The notes below the pieces were generated by a model, which searched no databases, was not told where the DNA came from, and worked only from the letters and a program-made list of their open reading frames with translations. A program made the translations under genes and the position numbers. From positions 682,001 to 746,000 of the forward strand of contig NC_007712.1 in NCBI RefSeq assembly GCF_000010085.1: a stretch of 64,000 bases of DNA. Reading direction: 5' to 3'. Positions 1-9,082 of this stretch are shown here, one piece after another. This DNA comes from Sodalis glossinidius str. 'morsitans' (lineage in GTDB: Bacteria > Pseudomonadota > Gammaproteobacteria > Enterobacterales > Enterobacteriaceae). The first letter of the stretch is position 1. Each line of letters begins with the position of its first letter.

Positions 1-1794
1 TATGAAAAGCCGTCGCCCATCCAGTCTGCCTGTATTCCGCACCTGCTGGCCGGCCGTGACGTATTGGGGATGGCGCAGACTGGCAGCGGTAAAACCGCGG
101 CCTTTTCCCTGCCGCTGTTGCACAATATCAAACCTGAACTGGCCGCGCCGCAGGTGCTGGTTCTGGCACCGACCCGCGAACTGGCGGTACAGGTAGGAGA
201 AGCCTGTGCCGATTTCGCCAAGCATATGAAAGGCGTCAACGTGGTCGCCCTGTACGGTGGTCAGCGTTATGACGTGCAATTACGCGCTCTGCGCCAGGGA
301 CCGCAGGTCGTGGTCGGCACGCCGGGCCGTCTACTGGATCATCTGAAACGCGGTACGCTGGATTTGTCCAATTTGAGCGGACTGGTGCTGGACGAAGCCG
401 ATGAAATGCTGCGCATGGGCTTTATCGAAGACGTCGAAAACATTCTGGCGCAGGTGCCGGCGGAGCATCAAACCGCGCTGTTCTCCGCCACCATGCCGGA
501 AGCGATTCGCCGCATCACTCGCCGGTTCATGAATGAACCGCAGGAGGTGCGCATTCAGTCCAGCGTGACCACCCGTCCTGATATCAGCCAGAGCTACTGG
601 ACGGTTCAGGGTATGCGCAAGAACGAAGCGCTGGTGCGTTTCCTGGAAGCGGAAGATTTCGACGCCGCCATTATCTTTGTGCGCACCAAAAACGCGACGC
701 TGGAAGTGGCCGAAGCGCTTGAGCTTAGCGGTTACAACAGCGCTGCCCTGAACGGCGACATGAACCAGGCGCTGCGTGAGCAGACGCTGGATCGCCTGAA
801 GGATGGCCGTCTGGATATTCTGATTGCCACCGACGTCGCCGCCCGCGGCCTGGACGTTGATCGCATCAGCCTGGTGGTAAATTACGATATTCCGATGGAT
901 TCCGAATCCTACGTGCACCGTATCGGCCGTACCGGTCGTGCCGGCCGCGCTGGCCGGGCGCTGTTGTTCGTGGAAAACCGCGAGCGCCGTCTGCTGCGCA
1001 ATATTGAGCGCATCATGAAGCTGACCATCCCGGAAGTAGACCTGCCGACCGCCGAAGTGCTGAGCACCCGTCGCCTGGCCAAGTTTGCCGCCAAGGTACA
1101 AAACCAGCTGGAAAGCAGCGATCTTGATATGTACCGCGCGCTGCTGGCGAAATTGCAGCCGGCGGAAGAGCTTGATATAGAAACGCTAGCCGCGGCACTG
1201 TTGAAAATGGCCCAGGGCGAACGTCCGCTGATCCTGTCGCCGGATTCGGTGATTGAACGCCGTCCGCGCCGCGAGTTCTGCGAGCGTGACGAGCGCCGGG
1301 AGGGTGGCGAGCGTCCGCCGCGCCGTGAACGTCGTGATGTGGGCGAAATGGATCTCTACCGTATCGAGGTGGGCCGTGATGATGGGGTGGAAGTCCGTCA
1401 CATCGTCGGCGCGATCGCCAACGAAGGGGATATCAGCAGCCGCTATATCGGCAATATTAAATTATTCGCCTCGCACTCGACCATAGAACTGCCGAAAGGC
1501 ATGCCGGGTGAAATGCTGTCTCACTTCACTCGTACGCGTATTCTCAACAAGCCGATGAATATGCAGTTTGTCGGTGAAGCGCAGTCGCGCGGCGGCGAAC
1601 GTCGCGGCGGCCTGGGCACCGGTCGTGGCAACTACAGCGGTGAACGCCGCGATGGCGGCCGCCGCAGCTTCAGCGATCGTCGTGAGGGCGCTGGCGCCGG
1701 AGAACGCCGTTTCAGCCGTGACGGTCAGCGTGCGCCGCGCCGCGATGGCGACAGCGCCCCAGCCGGCCGCCGTCGTTTCGGTGGTGATGCATAA
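1..1794 (+). CDS. deaD: DEAD-box ATP-dependent RNA helicase DeaD/CsdA, 5' truncated by the window edge
   Basis: ATP-dependent RNA helicase that, in the known family, helps ribosome assembly, mRNA turnover and cold adaptation. The reading frame is open from base 1 and begins inside the Q-motif region (YEKPSPIQ), so about 25-30 N-terminal residues lie outside the window; 597 codons remain against 629 residues in E. coli. Counting from the window start, the Walker A motif AQTGSGKT is near residue 25, PTRELAVQV near 57, DEAD near 131, SAT near 163, ARGLDV near 280 and HRIGRTGRAGR near 306. A DbpA-type RNA-binding domain follows, and the last 80 or so residues are rich in Arg and Gly. No lesion is visible. 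Confidence 0.97.
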   Translation, partial: YEKPSPIQSACIPHLLAGRDVLGMAQTGSGKTAAFSLPLLHNIKPELAAPQVLVLAPTRELAVQVGEACADFAKHMKGVNVVALYGGQRYDVQLRALRQGPQVVVGTPGRLLDHLKRGTLDLSNLSGLVLDEADEMLRMGFIEDVENILAQVPAEHQTALFSATMPEAIRRITRRFMNEPQEVRIQSSVTTRPDISQSYWTVQGMRKNEALVRFLEAEDFDAAIIFVRTKNATLEVAEALELSGYNSAALNGDMNQALREQTLDRLKDGRLDILIATDVAARGLDVDRISLVVNYDIPMDSESYVHRIGRTGRAGRAGRALLFVENRERRLLRNIERIMKLTIPEVDLPTAEVLSTRRLAKFAAKVQNQLESSDLDMYRALLAKLQPAEELDIETLAAALLKMAQGERPLILSPDSVIERRPRREFCERDERREGGERPPRRERRDVGEMDLYRIEVGRDDGVEVRHIVGAIANEGDISSRYIGNIKLFASHSTIELPKGMPGEMLSHFTRTRILNKPMNMQFVGEAQSRGGERRGGLGTGRGNYSGERRDGGRRSFSDRREGAGAGERRFSRDGQRAPRRDGDSAPAGRRRFGGDA

Positions 1795-1953
1795 CGCTGT
1801 GCTTTACCGGGCGGCATGTCACCTGCGTGTGCCGGATCGACGGATGCTGGCAGCGTCCCCGGTATGTGCCGAGTGCGTGGGTTCGCGGCGTCCCCGGCAT
1901 TTGCCGGTTGGCGGCGTCCTCGGCATGTACCGCGCCGCCTGAGCTCGCCGGAC
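1795..1953. repeat. GC-rich imperfect repeats between deaD and yhbW
   Basis: The unit GCGGCGTCCCCGGCAT and close variants start at about 1850, 1885 and 1911, so the spacing is 35 and then 26 bases. There is no open frame of coding quality. The repeat sits between the convergent ends of deaD and the yhbW pseudogene. No function is claimed. Confidence 0.5.
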
Positions 1954-2937
1954 TCAGTCTGACAGGTGCTCCCGCACCGACATGGCGATTTTAAAGGAGC
2001 GCAGGCGCGCCTGATGATCAAAAATCTGACCGTTAACCATCAGCGCTCGTCGGCGCCGGTGTCTTTCACCAATGCTTGAAGTCCGCTTTTAACCTGCTCA
2101 GCATCGCCGACGACTGATAGCCGCAGGGCCTGTTCCACGCCATAATGCTCACCCGGCGACCATAGCACCTCGATATCACTCACCGGCTGCGGCGGGCCCG
2201 GCCGGCTGCGGCGCAGGTTGATGCATTGCTGCTGCATCGAGGTGAACAAGAAACGGGCGTCGCGCTCGCTGTCGGCGGCGATCACATTGATGCATACCAT
2301 GGCATAAGGCTCCGCCAGGGTGCGCGACGGTTTGAAATGCTCGCGGTACAGGCTCAGTGCCTGCCACAACATGTCCGGCGCAAAATGCGAAGCAAAGGCG
2401 AAGGGCAGGCCCATCGCCGCCGCCAATTGCTCACTGTAAAGGCTTGAGCCAAGCAGCCAAATCGGAACCTGCAGCCCCTGGCCCGGCACCGTCTGCACCG
2501 GTTGGCCCGGTTTCACATCGTCGAAGTAGCCGATTAATTCCTGTACATCATGTGGGAAATTATCCACTTCATTAGCAAGATGGCGGCGTAGCGCCAGCAT
2601 GGTGCGCTGATCGGTACCCGGCGCGCGACCCAGTCTCAAATCTACCCAGCCGGGGTAGAGCGTCTCCAGGGTGCCGAATTGTTCGGCAATCACCAGCGGC
2701 GAGTGGTTGGGCAGCATGACGCCGCCGGAGCCGACGCGCAAGGTCGTGGTGCTGCCGGCAATATGCCCCAGCAATACCGAGGTGGCGGTGCTGGCGATGC
2801 CGGTCATATTGTGATGTTCCGCCATCCAATAGCGATGGTAGCCCCATTGCTCGGCGTGGCGCGCCCTGCGGTACCGGGGAAAGATCCAGCACGGAAAATA
2901 GAATGGGTGTCTGTTTGGTCAGCATGAGCATACTCAT
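1954..2937 (-). pseudogene. yhbW: yhbW pseudogene (luciferase-like flavin monooxygenase family)
   Basis: Remnant of the bacterial luciferase-like protein YhbW (335 residues in E. coli). The N-terminus (TPILFSVLDLSPVPQG) is readable from an ATG at 2937. About 20 codons are then missing, and the match resumes in another frame with GYHRYWMAEHHNMTG. The body runs well (GSGGVMLPNHSPLVIAEQ, LLGSSLYS, FASHFAPDM). A second frameshift near 2040 separates the last 28 or so codons (MVNGQIFDHQARL), which end at a TGA at 1954. Two independent lesions make a sequencing artefact unlikely. Confidence 0.88.
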
Positions 2938-3254
2938 AGGTTGTCTACGCCGTAACTTTGTCAGATAATGATACCCATGAGTATTAACTAAAACATCAGG
3001 CAGCGATAACCCATTATTTATTATGGTTATTAGGTATTGCCGACCGCCATCGTCTAGGGTGCTAGGTCTGTTGCCCCCGTGATGTACGACGCCTTGCAGA
3101 CAATAACACCCTGTTGCCAAGGGATGGCGTACCGTCACGGGGAGGTATAATTTCCTTACCGCAGCGTCGCCGCTACGACTGCACTTATTACCGGCGATGT
3201 TTCCATAACGGGGATTGCCCCCTCGCCGGCGTCGTGCTTACGGCATGAGCTGCG
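2938..3254. other. Non-coding stretch between the yhbW and yhbV remnants
   Basis: About 317 bases with no recognisable gene in either strand. It lies upstream of the yhbW remnant and downstream of the yhbV remnant. Only short shadow frames are present, and I see no repeat or strong promoter. Confidence 0.5.
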
Positions 3255-4124
3255 TTATTCCACCAGCGCCAGACCCGGGATGCGGCGCCAGTAACCGTTG
3301 CAGTCCTTCTGACCTATGAGCGCCGCGGATGATCCCCCTGCTGGTTGGCACGAAACGCCGCCACCAATTCTGGCGTGGACAGATCTTGCGGCGACAGGCG
3401 TACCACATCCACCAGACCCGCCATTGATACCTGTTCATTGATGAGATTGTAACAGTAGCCACTCTGGGTTTGGATGCCGTTCAGCACGAAGACCTGCTCC
3501 TACGTCATGGCGGGTCTCCCCCGGGGTAGTGAATACAGCAGGTTGCGCACTCATCCTTCGGTCGGTTTTCCGAACGGGTGGTGAAACAAAGTGCCAACCA
3601 GGCAAGCGGCAGATGGCCATAGCTGAAAACTTCCACCTCGAAACGATCGCGGATCCCCAGCTACTCGCACTGTGCCAGCGTGTTGCTCAGCCATTCGCGC
3701 GACAGTTCGACGGGCATACACCAGCGAACCATGCCCTGTTTGAGCAAAATACGCAACGTGTAGGCGTTATAACAATTCAGGGCCGGGCCGGCGACGAAGG
3801 GAAGCTGCTGTTCATACGCCAGCTGTACCGTGCCGAGATCGTGGCCTCGAGGAGAAACTCGCCGTTATCCAGATAACGCTTGAGTTCGGTCAGCTCGGAG
3901 GGCGCCTGGATAAGCGCCAGCGTGGAGATAACGATCTGCTTGCCGCTCGGCAGCAGACTTCTGGCCAGCGCCAGCCAGTCGCCGGTTTTCATTAATCGGT
4001 GCTTGCTGCAGACGGTTTCGCCAAGATAAAGGATATCGGCCTGACTTGCCGCCGCCTGCTGGTAAAAGGCTTCCAGCGTCTGTTTCGGCCAATAATACAG
4101 CACCGGTCCGAGGGAATAGCGCAT
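3255..4124 (-). pseudogene. ubiV: yhbV (ubiV) pseudogene, U32-family protein for O2-independent ubiquinone synthesis
   Basis: UbiV pairs with UbiU to hydroxylate ubiquinone precursors without oxygen (established for E. coli). The first 90 or so residues read well from an ATG at 4124 (MRYSLGPVLYYWPKQTLEAF, YLGETVCSKH). A frameshift near 3840 follows. The next section (LPFVAGPALNCYNA, RWCMPVELSREW) carries an in-frame TAG at 3661-3663 where the homologue has Glu. Further shifts break the Cys-rich segment (DECATCCIHYPGG). The end (NGYWRR..GLALVE) finishes with TAA at 3255. The ATG lies 15 bases beyond the yhbU stop, so yhbU-yhbV formed an operon. Confidence 0.9.
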
Positions 4125-4138
4125 GGTCGTCTCTCCTG

Positions 4139-5061
4139 TTACTGCCAGCGGCGGTGGTACGAGCCGAGTGTGGTCTGGACGCCTTTCGACATGGCCGCCA
4201 GACGCGAGTGACCTAGCTGACATAGGCGGGACGGGACTGCGCTGGCGGCCTTCAATTTTCACCGAGGCGATGTTGGCTGCCAACAACGCCGGCAGCCGCC
4301 GCCAACGTATTCAGACTGGTAGGCTCTTCCAGGGCGTGATAGCGCTGACCTTCCACCAAATAGCGGCCCTTGCACAAGGTCGGATAACCGGCGTTTTCAT
4401 CCGGCTTGTAGCGGTCAATCAACACATTGTTCAGCCGAGCCTCCATTATTCCGGCGGCGGTTTGCTGCCAGCTGACAAATCGCGCCGGCGAGCAGGCGCC
4501 GACCGTGTTGGGCGATTCGCCGGTTAAATAGGAAGAGAGGTAGCAACGTCCCTCGGCCATAATGCACAGGCTGACGAAGGCAAACATCTCCAGCGGAACT
4601 GGGCTGACCTGCGCAAGCTGTTTCACCTGATGCATCGACAGCACGCGAGGCAGAACCACCCGCGCCACGTCAAACTGCTTCTGATAAAAGCGGATCGCCA
4701 CCTGATTGGTGGCGGAAGCCTGCACCGAGACATGACGCTCGAGAGTGGGATAGCGTTCAGCGGCGTAGGGCCAGCATTGCCAAATCCGCGTATCGGCGCC
4801 GTTTTGCGCCGCCGTGTCGATCGCGTGCTGCCAGCGGGCGTAACCGTTCGGATGGGCAAACGTGTTAATAGCGATATGCAGCTTGCGTCCATGACGGTGC
4901 ACATAGCGCTTCGCCTCCTGTAAGCGCTGATCGGTGAAATTAAGGCCGGCGAAATGACGGGTGTTAGTATCGTCCTTCAGGCCGATATACACCGCGTCAG
5001 CGCCGTTATCAATCGCCGCCTTGAGTGTCTGTAGGGCACCGGCCGGGCAGAGCAGTTCCAT
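4139..5061 (-). pseudogene. ubiU: yhbU (ubiU) pseudogene, U32-family ubiquinone hydroxylation protein
   Basis: UbiU is an Fe-S protein of the U32 family (331 residues in E. coli), needed with UbiV and UbiT for anaerobic ubiquinone synthesis. The start MELLCPAGALQTLKAAIDNG at 5061 is clear and 250 or so residues align. A small deletion with compensating frame change near 4775-4795 replaces the segment after GAD. The frame is lost near 4300 (after EEPTSLNTL), resumes as LAANIASVKIEGRQRSP, meets an in-frame TAG at 4213-4215, and has lost more sequence before the native end GVQTTLGSYHRRWQ at TAA 4139. The Cys-rich region (SLCIMAEGRCYLSSY, GACSPARF) survives. Confidence 0.9.
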
Positions 5062-5351
5062 AAAGCTCCTAAGAAGTGGCCGCCTGTTGCCATAGCCGGC
5101 AAGGGCAAGAAATTATTCCGGGCCAATAGGCTGAATTCACAGCATTTGCCCCGCAGGCACGCCGGTAATTGTAAATAAGGGCGGAAGAAAGGATTTTGAT
5201 TTGGGGCAGTTTATGGCGTAATGGCGGGGGGAAAGCTGCGCCGCGGCGGTGGCGAAATCATAACGTTTTTGTGCGAAACATTGATATAGGCCCCTGCGTG
5301 CGCCGGCCGCTGTGGCAAAATGGGCAATAACTTTTTTAAGGAGTGAAAACA

Positions 5352-5744
5352 GTGTGGGATAAACTACGAGCACAGCTGGTGCGCCGGGGGCCATCGCTGT
5401 TGCGCTTGCCTATAAAATTGACCCCGTTTGCCGTGCGGCGCCAGGTTCTTGAACAGGTTTTACACTGGCAGTTTCGCTCAGCGCTGGCGGAAGGGGAATT
5501 GGATTTTCTTGAGGGCCGCTGGTTGCAAATAGAGGTCGTCGACCTGGGCATTTTCTCGAGCCAGGCCAACGATTTATTGTTGATTGCCGCTGGACGTGAA
5601 GATCCGGACACGCTGTTTTTCCAGCCTCGGTTGCGTATCGAAGGGGATACGCAACTCGGTCTTTGGGTCAAAAACCTGCTGGACGCCGGCCTGAAAGAGG
5701 ACACGATCGCCGCCGACGGCCATCGCGTAACCCACTCTTGCTGA
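5352..5744 (+). pseudogene. ubiT: yhbT (ubiT) remnant: SCP2-domain protein with internal deletion and lost C-terminus
   Basis: UbiT is the SCP2-type lipid-binding accessory factor of the UbiUV pathway (174 residues in E. coli). It reads from a GTG at 5352 with AAGGAG eight bases upstream (WDKLRAQLVRRGPSLL). The frame stays open for 130 codons, but about 21 residues are missing in frame inside the SCP2 fold, between EVVDL and FSSQANDLL. The last 40 or so residues do not match and end early at HSC. It is divergent from the equally broken ubiU and ubiV. A shortened protein could still be made, so calling it a pseudogene is a judgement. Confidence 0.75.
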
Positions 5745-6247
5745 TACGAATGGAAATCCCGGTAGACGCGCCGGGCATCGACGGCCTGCTTAAGCGGGCG
5801 TTCAATCGGGACCGCGAGGCTGCCTTGGTGCGCGCGCTGCGTGAGGACGGGCTGCTGACCCTGGGCGTGGTGGCGACGGACGACAAGGGCGGGGTCATCG
5901 GCTACGCCGCCTATTGCCCGGTGTGGATCGACGGTGAGGATCACAAGTGGGTGGCGCTGGCGCCGCTGGCGGTGGATGGCGCCTGGCGCGGGCAGGGCAT
6001 CGGCCGCAGTCTGGTCTATGAAGGGCTGGATACGCTTAACGAATTTGGCTACAGCGCCGTGGTCACACTGGGGGATCCCGCCTGGTTTCATCGTTTCGGC
6101 TTTGAGCCCGCCGCGCGCTGGCAATTGCGCACGCTCTGGCCCGGTACCGAAGCGGCGTTCCAACTATTCCGATTGGCGGAAAGCGCCCTCGACGGCGTCA
6201 GCGGAGAGGTCTCCTGGCCGGCGCCGTTCGCCCATGGCTCGGGTTAA
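5738..6247 (+). CDS. yhbS: GNAT-family N-acetyltransferase YhbS
   Basis: Predicted acetyl-CoA-dependent acetyltransferase; the substrate is not something I can name from sequence. Residues 1-168 align end to end with E. coli YhbS: IPVDAPGIDGLLKRAF at the N-terminus, then the acetyl-CoA binding loop APLAVDGAWRGQGIG and VVTLGDPAWFHRFGFEPA. Homology starts at the TTG at 5738 (LLIRMEIP, E. coli MLIRVEIP), which overlaps the yhbT stop; an ATG at 5750 is the alternative. No Shine-Dalgarno stands out, so the start is uncertain. No lesion is seen. Confidence 0.88.
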   Translation: MLIRMEIPVDAPGIDGLLKRAFNRDREAALVRALREDGLLTLGVVATDDKGGVIGYAAYCPVWIDGEDHKWVALAPLAVDGAWRGQGIGRSLVYEGLDTLNEFGYSAVVTLGDPAWFHRFGFEPAARWQLRTLWPGTEAAFQLFRLAESALDGVSGEVSWPAPFAHGSG

Positions 6248-6315
6248 CCACGGATTACCCCTTCGGTTGCCGAGCCTTGGCTGCCGCCGGCTGTGCCCCT
6301 GGTGTTTGCTGGGTA

Positions 6316-6639
6316 TCAGCGGGCGGGGGCGGATTTTCCTGCTGCGAGGGCGCTGTGCTCTAGCCCAAAATGTGGCAAAGCCTGCTCTTGTAAGGCAACG
6401 AAGTGCTCTTTTTGCGCCCGCGACAGTTGCTTTACCCGGTATTCCCAGCGCAGCACTCTGCTGCGATCGCCTGCCGGGCTCTGAAACACCAGCGTCAGCG
6501 GGCCCTTACCGCGCAGCGATTTGGCGCCGCCGCCGCGCTGATGTTGGTCTAAACGCCGCTGGACATCGGTGGTAATACCGGTATAAAGCATACCGCTGGC
6601 GGTGCGGATGAGGTAAAGATGCCAGAGGGAGCTGCACAT
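6316..6639 (-). CDS. yhbQ: GIY-YIG nuclease-superfamily protein YhbQ
   Basis: Small UPF0213-type GIY-YIG protein of 107 residues (100 in E. coli), of the family of structure-acting endonucleases. The signature reads LYLIRTASGMLYTGITTDVQRR, with the catalytic-type Arg within TDVQRRLDQH, followed by GKGPLTLVF, GDRSRVLRWEYRVKQL and a variable C-terminus. It is convergent with yhbS and appears intact. The exact biological substrate is unknown. Confidence 0.9.
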   Translation of the reverse strand: MCSSLWHLYLIRTASGMLYTGITTDVQRRLDQHQRGGGAKSLRGKGPLTLVFQSPAGDRSRVLRWEYRVKQLSRAQKEHFVALQEQALPHFGLEHSALAAGKSAPAR

Positions 6640-6918
6640 CGTTATAATCCCTGAAATGACACGATAAAGGGGCTGCGCCGAGTGTAGCGGAATCCGCCCG
6701 CGACTGCCACCGCGCGCAGGTCAGTTCGCCCGCGGGGGGGCTTGGCCTCATAATTTGCGACAGACCATTGCGCTGGCCGAATGCTCGCCGGCAATGGCAC
6801 GTCGGCGGGTCGTTCCCGCGGGCAAAATGCCTTTCCTCTATACCTCCTGTGCAACAAAGGTTTCCTGCTGGCTGCTGGTAGAGCCTTGCAGTTAAATCGT
6901 CCCTGGCGGCAGCCAGGC

Positions 6919-6947
6919 AAAAAAAGCCCCGGCACGCGGCCAGGGCC
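6919..6947 (-). terminator. Rho-independent terminator after yhbO
   Basis: On the minus strand GCCCTGGC-CGCGT-GCCGGGGC forms an 8-bp stem with one G-U pair and is followed by seven T residues. It lies about 20 bases after the yhbO stop. Confidence 0.8.
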
Positions 6948-6965
6948 TGAAGCAGGCGTTATCGC

Positions 6966-7486
6966 TTACGGCTTATTCAGGATCCGCAGGGATTCGCGAT
7001 TAAAAGCCAGTAAATCGTCCGGGGTCCGGCTGGTCACCAGCGTATCGTTATCCACCACCACCTCTTTATCAAAAAAGTCAGCGCCCGCATTCTTCAAGTC
7101 CACTACGATCGGTTTCACCGCGGTCATCTTTTTGCCGCGCACCGCATCGGCGCTAATCAGCAATTGCGGGCCATGGCAGATGGCAAAAATCGGTTTGCCG
7201 CTGTCGGCAAAGGCACGGGTGAATGCGACAAATCTATTGTCACCGCGCAGCGCATCGGGAGAATGCCGCCGGGCAATAATAGCGCGTCAAACTCCGCCAC
7301 CTGAACCTCATCAATGCCCTTATCAATTGTGACGGTAGCTTCCCCTTTCTTGCCGGTTACGGTATTGCCCGCCTGTTTCTCGATAGTGACCACCTGGTGG
7401 CCGGCCTGCTTATAGGCCTGTGCCGGCGAGGTATATTCGGAATCCTCAAACTCATCGGTAATCAAAACGGCGATCTTCTTGCTCAT
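6966..7486 (-). pseudogene. yhbO: yhbO pseudogene with a single one-base frameshift (DJ-1/PfpI family)
   Basis: YhbO belongs to the DJ-1/PfpI superfamily, reported as a protein deglycase or stress protein (172 residues in E. coli). Translation would start at the ATG at 7486, five bases after AGGAGG. The N-terminal 75 residues (KKIAVLITDEFEDSEYTSPA through FDALLLPGG) are perfect. One G is missing at about 7269-7272, where the homologue reads PGG-HSP. The other frame then carries the whole rest, including the nucleophile motif AICHGPQLL, and ends SLRILNKP at 6966. This is the only lesion I see. Confidence 0.85.
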
Positions 7487-7489
7487 CAT

Positions 7490-7859
7490 GTCCTCCTTCT
7501 GCTATCTAATGGCCTCCACTAAGCCTAGTGCCGGATTGGTCACTCAGCAAACTTAGGAAATATTTTTCATTATAATCAATATATTGCTATTTTCTGTGAC
7601 TGCTTCGACTCCCGCTGCTGTTTCTGCTTCTATCGCCGCTGCCGCAAGCATCTTTAGCCGGCTGTCAGGCGGATGTTGCCTACCCCGGCGAGGCTGCATG
7701 TAATGTGCGCTGGCAACGAGAAAATGGGTTGCCCGCACTGCTTTGGCCGCGATGGCGTCAAGGAGGGAGATGCGTCTCCAGGCAGTGGTGTACAACGCTG
7801 CCCTTCCAGGGAGGGTGCCAGAAAAAAGGATGTCCCGCCGAGCGGTCGTGGGCAATTAT
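7490..7859. other. Non-coding stretch between yhbO and the GGDEF remnant
   Basis: About 370 bases. A 100-codon minus-strand frame (7553-7855) crosses it, but it resembles nothing I recognise and continues out of the decayed GGDEF frame. It may be degraded 3' sequence of that gene or foreign DNA. Confidence 0.4.
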
Positions 7860-8270
7860 TGCCCTGATCGGCTGCTGTTAATGACTCATCAATATTGGCG
7901 CCGGTCAACAGCGCAATACCAACGCTCAGCGTGACGGTGGTAGAAACTTCCTGATTGAAGAGATGCGGTATTTTCAGGTCCAGTACTGCCTGCCTGACGT
8001 TTTCGGCCAAAGCTAGCGCTTCGGTTTCATCAACATCAATAAGCAGCACCAGAAACTCTTTGCCGCCGTAGCGCACGGCAATGTCCCGCGAACGCACGGC
8101 GTCGCGTATAGCTACCGCGACGGCGGTAAGGGCTTTGTCGCCCATGGTGTGGCCATAATTATCATTATAGGCTTTAAAATGGTCTATATCCAGCAGCAGA
8201 TAGTGGCAGCCAGCAACCCTTCAAGTCTGTTGTGCAGCCCGCGACGATTATCGCCGCCGCTGACGGCTGT
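7860..8270 (-). pseudogene. Remnant of a diguanylate cyclase (GGDEF) domain
   Basis: A GGDEF domain, normally a cyclic-di-GMP synthase, survives only in pieces. NRRGLHNRLEGLLAA is in one frame near 8255-8205. After a frameshift comes LLLDIDHFKAYNDNYGHTMGD, then AVRYGGKEFLVLL and VTLSVGIALL. The active-site motif reads GGKEF, so the acidic residue that binds metal has become Lys. The usual ADQALYxAK end is lost after AADQ. There is no sensory N-terminal region. Expression of an active cyclase is not possible. Confidence 0.85.
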
Positions 8271-8837
8271 TATTTATCGCGTTAACCACATAGAAAAGAG
8301 AAAATGCGATATTTAGTAACAAAAATAACAAAAGCGACGTGCGAAGCTTGCTTTGGCGGAGCTGATAATAGGTGTTATAAGGTTTGGACATAAACAAACG
8401 GTTAAGCCCCGGCTGTGAAAACAAATATTAAATATTGCTGCGAGAAAATGATGGATGGCTGAAAATCGCCAAGCGTTTTTATAACTGAATTTAATTTTTC
8501 GCTTCCGGGCTAATTTAGCAGCTTTAGTCGCCAATGTCATTAACTAGGGTCCTTCACAAATGGAATAACATCACAAAAAATGGGAGTCTGCCGCCTGCAA
8601 GTCACAGGTCAGCGGCGGTCGTGAAGCCGGCCGAGTCGCCGCGACCGAACGCCTGCGAAACGTTAAGTGTTGGCCGCCACCGTCAGCCTTCTGAACCATT
8701 GTGGATCCAAGACAATGCGGTTTGACAAGGCACAGGGAAGGTCACGCAAAAACTACGCCAGCGAAGAGAGCAGTCTGCAGAAGGATAATCAGAAAGCAAG
8801 GGGGAAACGTGTGGGTGGAAAACCGACATCTTGACAG
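8271..8837. other. Gene-poor stretch upstream of rsmC
   Basis: About 570 bases, AT-rich at first and then GC-rich. There is no recognisable gene in either strand. In E. coli the neighbouring genes here are bglJ, fhuF and yjjZ; I see no trace of them. Confidence 0.5.
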
Positions 8838-8924
8838 TGGTGCGAAGAGAGGGACTTGAACCCTCACGTCCGTTAAGACACTAACACCTGAAGCTAGCGC
8901 GTCTACCAATTCCGCTACCTTCGC
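8838..8924 (-). tRNA. leu: tRNA-Leu (anticodon CAG)
   Basis: An 87-base class II tRNA encoded with its CCA end (8838-8840). The acceptor 5' strand GCGAAGG, the D-loop AATTGGTAGACGCG, the anticodon loop TTCAGGT (anticodon CAG), a long variable arm (TGTCTTAACGGACG) and the T-loop GGTTCAAGTCC are all present. It resembles the leuPQV copies, which lie near rsmC in E. coli. Only one copy is present here. Confidence 0.97.
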
Positions 8925-9082
8925 CTGATACAGACAGCCGCTTAAGGCTATCACCACGGAGGCGGATTTTAGAGGTTTTGGCGTTAAGGTCAATGATTAT
9001 TTGTGATTTCGCGGGCGTTTGCTGCAAAAAAATACCACGCTCAGCGGGACCCGCGCCACATGACCGCGCGCTACCGCCTGTG

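Noticed and set aside
331..1101. A 256-codon frame antisense to deaD
   Set aside because: Shadow of GC-biased codon positions in deaD; no ribosome binding site or recognisable domain.
7553..7855. Possible 100-residue protein on the minus strand
   Set aside because: It continues out of the decayed GGDEF frame, has no convincing start signal and resembles nothing known to me.
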